NCBI GenBank assembly: GCA_015680685.1
Contig: MNCI01010476.1
Coordinates: 195,367 to 257,366 of the forward strand
Direction of reading: 5' to 3'
DNA length: 62,000 nucleotides
Origin: Gnetum montanum
Lineage: Eukaryota; Streptophyta; Gnetopsida; Gnetales; Gnetaceae
Shown here: positions 10,612 through 22,689 of the stretch, in pieces
How the letters are laid out: every line of letters begins with the position of its first letter
Numbering within the stretch: position 1 is the stretch's first letter
The notes under the pieces: generated by a model
Told to the model about the DNA's origin: nothing
Seen by the model: the letters and a program-made list of their open reading frames with translations, nothing else
The model's database searches: none
Translations under genes and position numbers: made by a program

Positions 10612-12344
10612 TTATGCAATCAGTGTGGACAGGAGGTTCTCCATGTCCTGTGCATCAGACCATTCGTGAACTTCAGCCTTCACGGTCTCCTGGTTCATTT
10701 GCACCAAATTCCACAACGGATATCTGTCCACAAACAAATACCCAAAACAAAAAACAGTTTAGATTAGGGCCACAATCTTTGGTAAAAAAAATCTATCATA
10801 AAAGCCCACTGGAATTTTGGCCTTAATCAAAGAGAAGGGAATACTTACTCTTTCCTGGGAAGAACACAGTCATCAGCTCTCAGTTTCAAAGAAGGGCAGA
10901 AATCACCACTTCCATCACCAAGGTAGAAGAATTTCTTGCCATCCAATAAATTTCTTAGCTCCTCTATGATCATTCCCTGAAAAATTTACATACAAATGTT
11001 AGAACCGACTCGACTTGTTACATTTATAAAAATAACACGTACGTACGTATATATAAAATTCTAGAAATTCAGACCTTGCACATGTTGGGAGGGCACAGGG
11101 GGCAGCCGTGAGGAGGTCCAGTGGTGAAGGGATGGTAAGGCTTAATCCTGAGCCGTCCATTCTCCTCCACAGTTGCAGGGTTGGTCTTGATTTCTGTGAA
11201 GCACTGTAGAAGCCCATGGTGGGCAAGAATTGTCTTTATGAAAAACACGTTTGCATCACTCACAATTCTCAAATCACACCTGTTCAGCCCAACAAATCAT
11301 AAACATTAGTACAGTGATTTTTCCACAACAAATGGAATTCCATAACTCCCAATCATGATGTGAATAGAGAGCACTGAAGCAAGATAGAAAATATTATCAA
11401 AGCCCAAATGTGACAATAGCATTATGCCTTGTAGAGACAACATTGTCAGATCATAAACAGCAATAGATGTATGTATAAACAAGTGTACACAGAATCAGGA
11501 ACAATTAATTTGTAACAAAGAGAAAGAGATCCACTCACCCTAGCGAATGAAGACGCTTGATGGCCCTGATAGTAGCAGGATACAGAGGAACTGTCTTTGC
11601 TGCTTTCTCAATATCTGCAATTGTTTTTCCTTGAGCATGTAGCTCCCCCATCATCTTGTCCTAGAATTTTACAAAATTTGACACACCAGTCAGCCATAAT
11701 AAGAAATAACGTCAAGTCCCAAATCTTAATGCTAAGAACAAAGAGTCAAAATATCTGACATATAATCTTCCTCCAAACCATTAAAAGAAAGAAAGAAAGC
11801 ACCAAACAAAACACCTCATTAAGCAAAAATCTGAACAGCCCTAAGAACAACACCACGACAGTATAACACCCATCAAGAGCAGTTTCAAAGCTTCCCACAA
11901 ACAAGACCATACAGGCGAAGGAAAAATCCAAACATAAATCCAGCCCAAACCCAAAAACAAAAACACAAACCCAATTTTAAAATTCATGCCAAATCTGCGC
12001 ACAGAGAAAAGAACATACAAACAAATCTAAATCACCCAGACTCAGCCAAAACAACAGAACCAAAACCCAATCAAGAAATAGCCGTTACAACAGAGAATCT
12101 TGCTCACCATTGCAGAATTCCAGGGAAGAGTGGTAAGCAGGGACTCAAAAAGCTGCGAAACGCCGAGCTTCTCCATGACCCAGGGATCGCTATCACAATT
12201 GATGATGGTGAGATCAAAATCAAAGACGACAACAATCTTGCTTCCCACAGGGGAATCAACAGGAACAACTTCTTCATCACCCACAACAAGACCAACATCA
12301 TCAGAAACAACAACAACATTCTCTTGCTGCTGTATCTTCTCCAT
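10612..12344 (-). CDS. PHOSPHO1/PEPC1-type HAD phosphatase, five exons
   Basis: Minus-strand gene, exons 12344-12108, 11660-11539, 11279-11075, 10976-10849 and 10723-10612, all introns GT-AG, giving 267 residues. HAD motif I is D-F-D-L-T at residues 42-46 (nucleophile D42, acid/base D44); motif II is S127 in I-V-S-D-A-N; motif III is G-D-G-S-G-D at 208-213. The family hallmark C-P-x-C-P-P-N-M-C precedes K188. Known relatives are Arabidopsis PEPC1 and PS2 (phosphate-starvation-induced phosphocholine, phosphoethanolamine or pyrophosphate phosphatases) and animal PHOSPHO1; the substrate here is not predictable. Residues 1-35 are an acidic, Val-rich leader. The start at 12344 is the first ATG after a TATA-like box (12444-12451). 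The frame is also open to an ATG at 12566, which would add 74 Arg/Ser-rich residues resembling a transit peptide. The stop is TAA at 10612-10614. The frame is intact, so it is probably functional. Confidence 0.93.
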
Positions 12345-12443
12345 ATTATTCCCTCCAAAACAATACCCACGAAAACAGATCTCAGATCTCAGAGACGATG
12401 ACCGATATTTACTGCAATGAAGAGATTGCAGAACGAAATGCTG

Positions 12444-12451
12444 CTTAAATA
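12444..12451 (-). promoter_or_regulatory. TATA-like box of the phosphatase gene
   Basis: TATTTAAG on the minus strand, about 100 bases upstream of the ATG at 12344, with no ATG between. It favours the shorter protein, because a longer one starting at 12566 would need a promoter further upstream. Confidence 0.45.
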
Positions 12452-12566
12452 GGCCGGGCTTGAGGGATCGGGAGGGAATAAAGCTAAGGCTCCGGGAATA
12501 TGCCACAGCACAAGGAACTTGATTTACAGAGAACAACGCACTAATTCCCTGAATATTCCTTGTCAT

Positions 12567-12979
12567 CTTTTTTTTTTTTTTTTTTTTTTGTGAAAAAAAA
12601 TCTCACACTTCTTGTTGATCAAAACTGCCGATATCTTCCACTGCCGCTGCTTAGAAACGCGTTTTGCTTTTCTGGGTTTTCTTGTTCGAGAAACGCCTCC
12701 CCTGATGAGCTGTTTTGTTTCCTGTTTTTCCTATGACTGCACTTGATCAAAATGAGGCTGCTTTTTTAAATTCTTTTTTTTTATAAAATTTTAATCCAAG
12801 AACTCTCTGTGGAATCGTTGGCATTTGTTTCTCTGGTTTTCTTGGAATACCGGGTAATGGGTATCTTGGGTGAATTAGATTCGCATCTTTTCGATGAATT
12901 CTGTTGTTCGCTGTATCTTTGTCCCTAAACTTTTGGAAGCTTCTCCAATGCTACGTGGTACTCATCTCAAGTGTGGATT
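12567..12979. other. Upstream region of the phosphatase gene
   Basis: Begins with a T tract of about 23 bases (12568-12590 on plus). Pyrimidine-rich sequence follows. No other gene is seen. Short plus ORFs from 12894 run into a dispersed repeat and are not supported. Confidence 0.5.
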
Positions 12980-13690
12980 TATTAAATATTTTTTTTTGTT
13001 TTTCGAGGGAAAACCTTATTCCAAAGGTGAGACAACGGTCATCTTGTGGCCGAAAGATCCGGAAACGTCGAGTCGTCGACCATTTTATTTTATTTTTTTA
13101 AAATTAACAATATGTCTTGGTCAAGCGTCACGTTTCAGAAAAGAACACTTGCAGCCACTGGGGTTAAAAAACTTCACAAACGAATTCCGTGTGCCATGGG
13201 AATTCCACCGACGATTTCCGACAACATGAAAATGTTGCTTTGGTACTACCTTCTTCATCTGTAAATGTATGTTGTTATAAACACTGGATTATTCATGTGT
13301 TTCACAATAGTTTATTTAGGATTACATTAGTGCCTCGTAAAACCATAGACGGTAATTAAATGAGCTATGCTTTACTTACATCATCAACATTAGATTTATT
13401 GACTAATTAGAATTTTATAGCTATGTTTTACTTATAAGAATCAAACTTGAAGTTTCTAAATCAAGATTCTTATAGCTAAGCTAACACTTCATTGTTATTC
13501 CATCAACATAAGCTAACTTTAAAGGTCACAAATATATATTTACATTTAGTATGGTGTGACTTGAAAACAACATGCTACTTTGATTATATGTATGTCTAAG
13601 TCATATAGCCAACACTAACTTTAGCAAAATACAACAGCACAACAAGCTTAACTTGCTTAACCAATTAGCTTTAACCATAGGAATATAACA
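12980..13690. repeat. Dispersed 0.7-kb repeat, copy 1 (partner 17250-17965)
   Basis: Starts at a T tract followed by ttttcgagggaaaac and matches 17250-17965 along its length, including the words around 13040, 13290 and 13560. Reading frames are broken differently in the two copies, so it is not coding. It ends close to a shared word near ttaacttgcttaac. It is an unclassified mobile or duplicated sequence. Confidence 0.75.
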
Positions 13691-13802
13691 ATGCCTTAAG
13701 AATGACTTGAATTGGCAATTGCTTACATGCAAATCCTTATTAGACAAAGAGCTAACTATTTAAGCCACCTCTCTTTGGTGTAGCTAATACTTTACTTATT
13801 TG

Positions 13803-14146
13803 GAGGGTGTTGGAACTCAAAATAAGTAAAACATAGGTACACCTCAAGAAGTTTATAACTTAGTGCTACCTAGTAGATTTTGAACCTATGAACTAGGGGT
13901 TACCAAGCCAAGATTCGTACCACTAGGTTAATACTCTACTTATTTGACTATGTATATATCTAAGTCATATAGCTAATACCATACTTTGTTATAACTTAAC
14001 AATGAGGTGTTAGTCTACTAGTAAGACTTTTGATTTGGAAACTCTAAGTTGTGGGTTCAATTCTAGTGAGCAATGTTGAGTTATAAACTTCTATATACCT
14101 TGAGATGTACCTATGTTTAAATTATCTCAAGTTCCAACACCCCCTC
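13803..14146. repeat. 344-bp inverted-repeat element with tRNA-like halves
   Basis: The outer arms (13803-13870 and 14080-14146) are imperfect inverted repeats beginning with a word like gagggtgttggaac. The right half contains a tRNA-like region near 14000-14070 with a B-box-like ggttcaattct; the left half has its reverse complement near 13880 (ttgaacc). This fits either a foldback/MITE-like element or two tRNA-derived SINE pieces head to head. No clear target-site duplication was found. Confidence 0.5.
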
Positions 14147-15400
14147 ATGCTTTGTTATAACTTAAGCAAACTCTAATACTTCAAGGAAAGCTCAAACTCA
14201 TGATCTCTTACATATAAAGTAACAAACTTACTAATTGAACTATGCTTTTATTGGTTAAAGAGTTGTATCATTAATAAGTATCACTACCAACAAGCGTTAT
14301 TACACTTAAGGTTCACACTCCAATGCTCATCTTTGTAGCTTAGCTTACTTTTATACATGATTGTGTTATCACTCAAAAGCTCAATGCTTCTCTTACTAAC
14401 TAGGTCTTGGAAAGGGCAATTGAGTAGCAAAAACCTAACCTCTTTTAAAGTAGATGTGCCCAACATTAGCATGCTTTTTAAAACAGGGTATGTAAATCCA
14501 ACAAATTCAAAGTATCTACAAGATTATGAGCAGATTTACCAAATTTAAAGGATTTGGATTTCCTTTTTATTTTATTTTCTACTTTTTTTTAAAAAAAAAG
14601 AAGAGACCACTTCTAATGATAGATTATGTCACGAGCTCCTCAATGCAACCCTCTTCACCTAGGCATGAATTACACAAAGTTAGGCGCGTACTAATAATCA
14701 ATTTCAAATCTATATGCAAAAGCTTATGAACAAGGTGGATCAGTAACCTTGTTGTAAGGACATAACGTGTCTTTTTCCAATATCCAACCTAAATAAAAAT
14801 TAAAAAGGGCAAATAACAGCGTGATCCTTTGTGATGCAAATACTTGACACCATTTCCAATCACGAACAAAATAATCTTGCTGCACCCTTTCCAATCACAA
14901 AATCCTCCCCAAACAGACGAAAAGCATACAATCAAGCAGCCCCTGAATCCTAAAAGACACTACCCAAAAACTCAAAAACTCAGAATCGTATTATTATTAA
15001 CATAGGCAACGTAAGTGTAAAGCCTTAAAGCTAACAGCAAATCCAAAACCGCTTGCAGGTATGTAAAATCCTCTCCCTTGCCAAATAAACGGTAATCACA
15101 ACAAGATTAGTTGCTGCATCAACAGCCCGCCCAACACATCTTACTTCTGCATATGCTTCATTCTGTTTTCAAGAAACCAAATTCAAAACTAAAAACATAA
15201 AAAAGCAAAGAAAGAAGAAAGAATAAGATGAGAAGGAGAAATTGCTTGCATTTGGGTAAGCTGATTCACGAAGCAATCGTTGTTTGCCTCGGTGAGAGAG
15301 AGGTTTAGTATGTGTTGTGGGTCACCAAAACCTCTCGTAAATCTCACTTTCTGAAACTTCAAAAATCTACTACTGTGAAGCAATAATACTCGCAGAGATG
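14147..15400. other. Intergenic sequence, no gene seen
   Basis: AT-rich. A minus frame is open from about 15480 to 15189 without an ATG at its head; it reads like a possible exon, but I found no family, so it is not called. 14990-15180 is less AT-rich and unexplained. Confidence 0.45.
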
Positions 15401-15406
15401 CTGCCT

Positions 15407-15456
15407 GGAATATTCCAAAGGAGTCCGGATATTCTAGAAAGAAGCTCGAATATTCC
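15407..15456. promoter_or_regulatory. Cluster of heat-shock-element modules
   Basis: Three GAA/TTC module pairs occur within 50 bp: ggaatattcc (15407-15416), ttctagaa (15432-15439) and cgaatattcc (15447-15456), with an extra gaag between. This fits the nGAAnnTTCn grammar of heat shock factor sites. The gene it might drive is not identified. Confidence 0.4.
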
Positions 15457-16210
15457 TTGGATTGACGGATACTTTGTCCTTTAACTTATTCTTGCTCAAC
15501 TTTGAAGCTTTTCCTAGTATGTGCGAGTCAATCATCAGAAGAAATTTTTGTTGCAGGTAGCAAACCTTTCATGTGTAGTGTCCAGGATGTGGACATAATA
15601 GCTGTTTAAAGTGTAAAATTTTTTAGAGGAGTCAATCAGAGGGTAAAGTTTTCAGTGTACGCCGATTATATACGAATTTATTTTACTTATGGTAAAGATA
15701 ATACTGATATTGATGGCTGAAATGTTGTGAGTCGAGTATTGGGTATATAACATGAATTTTGTAAGAACTGTCAATTTCCAAGAGAATGATCTGCATGATT
15801 GTCTTTCTCGTGGGATGTTGGAAAGGGTAGTTAGTACGAAGACAATATGGTAGCTTAGTAGTAAGTTTTGATTTGGAAATTGGTGTGAAGCAATGCAAAT
15901 CTTCAAAAAAGAATGGGGTGACTTCTAAACTAGAGTAGTTTTGTATGGAATTTATATTAAAATTCTATCCAATTTATTATTTTTATTTTTTTAGTAAATT
16001 TTTTGAGTATATGGAAACTCTTTCAAACTTGTGTTTGTACTGTTTTATAATTATTATGGATTAGAATGTAGTACATAATGAGATTTTGCATAGATTTTGT
16101 AAAATTTTAGTTATTTTTGAAAATGCAAACATGAAAGAAAATAATATAAAACATTGTATTTGTGATTAGGTTTTACTCAATTGATAGTGGGAACCAAGGA
16201 TCTTTGAGAT
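15457..16210. other. AT-rich intergenic sequence, no gene seen
   Basis: No coding family. 15845-15885 repeats part of the tRNA-like words of the element at 13803-14146 (a run like aagttttgatttgga). Confidence 0.5.
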
Positions 16211-16930
16211 ATCATTATCTGCATATTGTAGTGAGTTGTTCCTTAGTGGGCCCTATCTCACAAGAGCCACAATTTAGATAGATTTCCAACCTTGAATTCA
16301 AATTCATAAGTTTATGTTTATGCATGGCTGAGGATTTAGCCAAGGTCATAGTATTGAGCAATTAAGTCTAATAGTACGGGGTGAGACATAGATGACCCAT
16401 CCTTTCAAGATATGTCACATCCCCATTCCCAAATAGTATAGTTTCATAACTAGGAGTTGTAAGTATTGTGGGTGGGTGGGCTGTGGTGTGGGTTGGGGGG
16501 TGGTGGGGGGTTTGTTGGAACTCGAAACATTTTCTAACAATATTTACTAACAATATCATTATCTGCATATTGTAGTGAGTTGTTCCTTAGTGGGCCCTAT
16601 CTCACAAGAGCCACAATTTAGATAGATTTCCAACCTTGAATTCGGATTCATAAGTTTATGCATGGCTGAGGATTTAGCCAAGGCCATAGTACTGAGCAAT
16701 TAAGTGTAATAGTATGTGGTGAGACATAGATGACCCATCCTTTCAAGATATGTCACATCCCCATTCCCAAATGGTATAGTTTCATAACTAGGAGTTGTAA
16801 GTATTGTGGGTGGGTGGGTTGTGGTGTGTGTGGTTGGGGGTGGTGGGGGGTTGGGAGCTAGTGTGTGTGGTTGGGGGGTGGTGGGGGGTTTGTTGGAACT
16901 TGAAACATTTTCTAACAATATTTACTCTCA
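16211..16930. repeat. 344-bp direct tandem duplication with GT-rich tracts
   Basis: Unit 1 is 16211-16554, and unit 2 starts at 16555 with the same atcattatctgcatattg and ends near 16930. Each unit ends in a G/T-rich simple tract (16470-16515 and 16805-16890); in unit 2 a gtgtgtggttgggg segment is itself doubled. The short minus ORFs with Thr/Pro/His runs are translations of this tract and are not genes. Confidence 0.9.
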
Positions 16931-17249
16931 ACAAATATGGTTCAATTATAACTTTGAAACTTAATACCATCCACTAGAATTGAACCCAAATTAAGAGGGG
17001 TAAGGATCAAATCCATTACTACTAATTTGAAAAGCCAAACTTTTTATAACCACTTCTCTAACTACTTGTTGATTCTGGAATTGTAATTATTGGAATTCTG
17101 GAATTGTAATTATTGGAAAAAAAAGACCGTTTCATATTGTAATTACAGGTATGCCTCTTGAGGAAATTTTTAGGGCCATGACTTAACGTGTATATATATA
17201 GAGTTGCAGAGCCAACAATGGCATGTCATCTGTGGATCCACTCAAATTT

Positions 17250-17965
17250 TTTGTTTTTTCGAGGGAAAACTTTATTCCGAAGGTGAGACAACGGTCATCT
17301 TGTAGCTGAAAGATCTGGGAAATGCTGAGTCGTCCACCATTTTATTTTATTTTTTTAAGTTAACATATGTCTTAGTCAAGCATTACGTTTCAGAAAAGAA
17401 TGCCTGCAGCAAGTTCGGTTAAAAAACTTCACAAACAAATTCCGCGTACCATGGGAAATCTACCAACGATTTCCCACAACTTGAAAACGATGTTTTGGTA
17501 ACTACCTTCAGTAAATGTATGTCATGTTATAAACACTGGATTATTCATGTGTTTCACAATAGCTTATTTAGTATTACATTAGTGCCTTGTAAAACCATAG
17601 ACTATGATTAAATGAGCTATGCTTTACCTACACCATCAACATTACATTTATCCTTTTAGTTAGACATATGGATCACTTAGAACCTTATAGCTTAGTATTG
17701 CTTATAAGAATCGAAATTGAAGTTTCCAAATCAAGACTTTTATCGCTAAGCTAACACCCCACTATTATTCCATTAACATAGGCTACCTTTTAAATGTCAC
17801 ACAGAACATGTATATATTTACATTTAATATGGTGTGACTTGCAAACACCATGCTACTTTGATTATATGTATGTCTAACTTATATAGCCAACAATAACTTG
17901 AGCAAAATACTATAGCTCAAGCACAACAACAAGCTTAACTTGCTTAATCAATTAGCTTTAACCAA
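17250..17965. repeat. Dispersed 0.7-kb repeat, copy 2 (partner 12980-13690)
   Basis: Matches copy 1 in the same orientation and ends about 25 bp before the 5' LTR of element A. Confidence 0.75.
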
Positions 17966-17990
17966 GTGACTTATGCCTCACCAACATAAC

Positions 17991-18882
17991 TGATGAACCA
18001 TCAATAAAATAAGCTAAGTCGATGCATGCCCATTGACACAACCCTATCAACGTATCCTCGTCAACACATGTTATGATGCATTGATGCATGTACGTTGATG
18101 TTGACGCAATCATTGCCTATATAAATACACACACCCCTCACATTTATGACACCTTCTAGCCATAACCTTAGTCAAATTCTTGTAATTTATTCTCGTGAAA
18201 GTTAGAATATTTTCCCTTTGAGTTCTTGTAGTATAGATTTAAGAGATTGTATGCCATTTTCTTCGAGTGCATATGTACCTGGACACGTTTGCATGGACGA
18301 CAATAAAATTGAGATTTCCTCTATCCATTACAACACTTAGATTAGCATAATTCTACTTTTTAGCACTTTACTTTATATGGAATTTACATTCTTGTCCTTA
18401 CATATTTTTGTTCATAAGTAATGTAAGTATATCCACTTTGAGCATAACATATTAACACTTGGTAATCCTAGTAGTGGATACTTGGTACGCCCAATAGTAA
18501 GCACTTGGTAACCTAGTATCATTAATATAGATTCAAGATGTGTATGGTAAGTGGGAATGGATAACCTATGTTAGGATAGTTAGTTAATAAAGTAATTAGT
18601 TAGTCAGTTCACTTAATCATTAAATGATTATTCATTCGATCATAAAGTAAGTAGGATATAAAATGATAAAAAAATATAAAAATAGATATCTTATGTCTCA
18701 ACCACACTTATCATATGCATAGATTAACACAAGTATGGATTGAGAAGACAACTTACAACTCCATAATTCACCATTTTGGAATATCGACCACTTAGGTAAA
18801 TAAGTCCACAAAATTCAGCCGGATGTCATGTGAACACTTGTGATTCGTATGGTTGGACATAGGAACTACCCACTACTTATCA
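17991..18882 (+). repeat. 5' LTR of element A (892 bp)
   Basis: Begins tgatgaacca and ends acttatca, the TGATGA/TCATCA termini of this LTR family. A TATA box (tatataaata) lies at 18118-18127. U3 carries the gatgcattgatgcatg words typical of the family's variable patch. Confidence 0.85.
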
Positions 18883-20034
18883 TTAGCACCATTAGTAGAG
18901 ACTTAATTTAGCTAAGTGCGCTAAGTATTCTTAAAAGAGTGAATCCATATAAAATTGTTGTAAGGAAAATATAACGAGTTATCTTTCATCCAAAATAATA
19001 ATAATAAAATTATATCAAGGTATACTTTATACACATTATTGAAATGGCTTTTTCTCGTAGGAATGAGTCACCACCCTATGTCGATGACTCCAATTAGCAA
19101 CATAATAAGACCAAAAGGACTATCATTGAGAGACCTCAATAGCTGAGAGTAGTCTAAATTCATCTAGATTCATAATATCTAGATGTCACCTTCATTTTCC
19201 ATCAGGATGAGCAGTTACACTAGAGGGACATGGAAGGCAACATTGTGTGACCTCTCAATCAATTTTTTCCTGTCATGCTCATGGCCCAACTTATGAGGCT
19301 AGGAATTGAATCAACAAGGCCAAAGTACGAGGCAATAGACCACTCCTCCAGAGACTATTAGCCCACAGAAGCACAACTCAAGAAAGATAGATGCATGAAG
19401 GCATACTATAAAGCCTCTATGAGCAAGAGGGTCTTGACACCATTGTTTTTGCAATCATAGAAAGAGGGCCTTGATTTCTTCTCAAGGCCCTCTCAATATA
19501 CAAATTCTCCTCCTTTTATTGAGGACAACACTCTTCACCAATGGTTGCAATTAATCTTGGAGAACAATCAAGGTGAGGAGAAGACAAAGTCCAAGGCCTA
19601 AAGAACATCAAGGCAAGGATCTCCTATTTGTTCATCTAAAGAAAAAGAAAAAGATAAAGACAAGGAGAAAGAACAAGAAAAGGACCATAGGAGAAGAACT
19701 AATAGACATCGTTCTCCTAGTCCTCCACCTTCACCAGCTTCCTCATCTTCAAACTTTGATAGGAAGAGTCATGTTTGAGATAGAAGGAGGAGTGATTGGG
19801 ATTGAGATGGAGATCATCGGAAGTCCCATCATGATGAAGGGAACCAAGAGCATAGGCAACCATGAGAGGAAGGAGAGCATCATTGGGAATAGAAGCATAG
19901 TTGATCTCATCATAGAAGACATGACCATGATAGGAGCTACCATGAACACAATAACTATGATAAACCATTGTTGGCTACAAGAAATATGCTTAACATTTTA
20001 GAAGCAGTTTAAATTCCCATTAGGCATACGAAGA

Positions 20035-21480
20035 ATAACAAAATCAAAAGGTTGGATATGAACAATATCCCTAAGTTTAAAGGGGGATATAATGTTTATC
20101 CTCAACATTATTTACAAGTCTTCCATGATGTTTGTGCCTTATAGAACATTGAGAACAAGTGGTAGAAGCTTAAATTATTCCCAAAGACACTTATCAAAGA
20201 AGCTAAAAGTTGGTACTGGGTCTTGAAGCTAGAATCCATTTATAGATGGTGTACAATGCTAGAGTTATTCAATGATAAGTACCAAACATACTCTAGAGTG
20301 TCCAATCTGAGGAAAAAAAATCCAAGAATGATAGTAAGGCAATCATGAATCCTTGGATGTAGCATTGGGCAAGTACTACTCCCTTTTACATTGATGTCCA
20401 TGCCATGGATTTTCTTAAAAGGTGTAGCTTTGCCACATTCTAGATGGGCTCTAGAACAAAACTAGAGAGACTCTTGGGATCTATGCCCAAGGAAGACTTT
20501 GAAATGAGAGCCCATTGAATTTAAAGGCTCATTGATCAGGTGGTAAGGGAATAAGGGGAGTTAAAAAATAGGAAAGTACAAAGGAATATAATAAAGACCC
20601 TTCCATTTGAAAAGGGGAGGTGTTTTTTTTATGATTCAAAGGAGGAAGCATCACTAGATGAAGTGGTGCAAAGGAAAACCTTGCCAATTCAAAAATATGT
20701 TATTGAAATTTCAACTAAGGTGAATAAAATGTGGGAATCCTTGAATGAGAAGTTCCAAACTACTCTTAAAATTATGGAGGAGAAGATGAAGTAGTGATGT
20801 AGAAATATAAATAGTAGGAGAAAGGAAGACATAGGCAGAGATTACCATTAGTAGAAAGGAAAGGCTATAGTAGTGGATAAGGTTGTAGGTTCAGAAAATG
20901 ATGATGATAAATGTGATATTTGTCAATATGAACATCCCAAGGTATGTTTCCCTATAGTGTCAAATCTACAAGAATTTAGGGTGTATGCATTGAATCCAAA
21001 ATTGGCAAAAAGACAACCACCCAGGCAATTGCCTTATCCACAAGGCAATTATAAGTAGTAATTCCACCCAACACAATATTACCCAAGTGGAGTGTAACCT
21101 TAACCTTAGGAGTATTAGCAACAATGGCAAAACCCACAGTTGTGGGGGATGCCACCACTATAACAGCAATGGAAAAACCCACAGTCGTGGTGGATGCCAC
21201 CATTGCAGTAGCAATATCCTTATAGGTAGTCAGACCCTTATGGATATTACATCTAACAAGCTGTATCTTCTCATGGCTTTATAATCCATACTTCTTTCTC
21301 TCCTCACTACTATCCTCCAAAATATCATAGAACCACTACTTCTCAAATTGAGTATTTGTTCACTTATTTTTCTCCATATCCACCAACTCACCCTGCATCT
21401 TCTAACACCACTCCCTTACCACTTGTACCATCAATGTAAGGGGAAATTCTGCCTTAGCCTCAACAACAAAATGCCACAAG
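20035..21480 (+). pseudogene. gag of element A, degenerate
   Basis: A capsid-like region starts near 20057 with a segment I-P-K-F-K-G-G-Y-N followed by P-Q-H-Y-L-Q-V-F-H, which is also found in element C (49499 on). After many stops, a C-x2-C-x3-H-P knuckle-like segment sits at about 20910-20940. Then comes a Gln/Pro/Tyr-rich tail (21000-21230) with a locally repeated Q-W-K-N-P-Q-type unit. The product would be the structural protein that packages the element's RNA. In-frame stops throughout make it non-functional. A Lys/Arg-rich open stretch at 19573-20001 precedes it and is probably decayed gag leader or N-terminus. Confidence 0.65.
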
Positions 21481-21739
21481 GGTAATGAACTTACAACTAG
21501 ATGATCATCTGAGTGGCTTTGAGCATAAGCCTCTAAAGAGGGCTTTCTTTAGACTAACCAGCTCACAAAATCCCTCGCAAACATCTATGATTACTAACCC
21601 TACATTAATTGATTCCGAAATTATCTTTGAGTTTCCTTCAAGCCAAAGGTCCTCACCTGTTCACATTGTTATGGTAGCCTATGTAGTTATAGATTAGATA
21701 AAGGAAAGCCACCTTCCCAGGAAATGATTTGATCTTGGA

Positions 21740-22085
21740 AGTCCCTTAATTTATTTATAGATAATAGGAAATGATCCATGCAAGGCTCTACTAGATTTAG
21801 GTTCCAAGGTAGACTTAATTTCTCAAGAGATGTATAAGACCTCAAACTTGCCTCTACTTAAGAAATGCAATATCATATCGAAGCTTGCGGATTAATCCAT
21901 CACTATTCCTTTAGGATTTGTAGGGGACATTGTGACCACCATCTATGGTTGATCATATATGGTAGATTTCTTGGTAATCCACATGGATAATTGCAAAGGG
22001 GACTTTCTTATTACCATGGGAAGGGCTTCGCTCAGTACAATTGATGCCAAGATGGGGATCAGAGATCTTTCCTTAGAAATATCCA
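21740..22085 (+). pseudogene. Aspartic protease of element A, degenerate
   Basis: Translation shows A-L-L-D-L-G-S-K-V-D-L-I-S, a retropepsin active-site region in which D-T/S-G has become D-L-G. It is followed by an I-P-L-G-F-V-G-D-I segment and the G-D-F-L-I-T-M-G-R flap-like part typical of Ty3/gypsy proteases. It cleaves the Gag-Pol polyprotein in intact elements. Stops and the altered triad indicate loss of function. Confidence 0.6.
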
Positions 22086-22689
22086 AGGAAAATGAATTCA
22101 AGAAGCTAGAGAAGAAGTGAGTTCCATGCATTACATACAATGACATAAGGTGCCACTGCCTACAGAAAGATATGAACCATGAAGAGTACATCTATCATAA
22201 CATGCAATAAGTTTGTTGAGGTATCAAATATTCAAAGGTACCCATATGTATTAACCACAATGAAAGAATGTACCCAGTGGCTGACAATAGATAATAATTC
22301 TAAATCAATAATATGCATGAAACTAGTGGAGCTTCTCACAAGTGCTTACATAGATAACATGGATGAAATGGAGTAGATTCATAACTAAATCTCCTACAAA
22401 GATGTAAAAATGAATTGGGGAGAGTTAGAAATCCCTAATGATTTTAAATAGAAGCCACCGATAACATTAGATTATGCTTTTCATGCCAATAGCAAGTTTA
22501 TAATTATCAATGTCAATCTCACTTGAGAACAGAAAAAGAAGTTGCTGCAAGTAGTGAAAAAATGGCCAAAAACCTTTGCATGGTCATATCATGAGTTAAC
22601 ATGAATAGATCCATGGATATGCCAACATTAGATTTATACAATTTCCTCCATTAAACCTAGGAGGTAGCCATAGAAGAGATTAAATTTGA

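Noticed and set aside
12042-12107. Continuation of the phosphatase first-exon frame past 12108
   Set aside because: It reads through intron 1: a GT donor lies at 12107 and the family sequence continues at 11660 after an AG acceptor.
12100-12420. Overlapping plus and minus ORFs in the phosphatase first exon
   Set aside because: Shadows in other frames of a region whose conserved HAD motif lies in the minus frame from 12344.
12894-13264. Plus ORFs of up to 111 codons upstream of the phosphatase
   Set aside because: They overlap a dispersed repeat whose second copy (17250-17965) does not keep the frames.
14010-14080. tRNA gene
   Set aside because: Only A-box and B-box-like words; no foldable acceptor, D and anticodon arms could be assembled by eye.
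15189-15480. Open minus frame next to the heat-shock-element cluster
   Set aside because: No ATG at its head, no recognised family and no neighbouring exons found; mentioned only as a possible exon.
16368-16970. Thr/Pro/His-rich minus ORFs
   Set aside because: Translations of the G/T-rich simple tract in the tandem duplication.
19573-20001. 142-codon Lys/Arg/Ile-rich plus ORF and its minus shadows
   Set aside because: Low-complexity stretch within decayed gag leader of element A. The adjacent frame has RS- and H-rich texture as in gag; not an independent gene.
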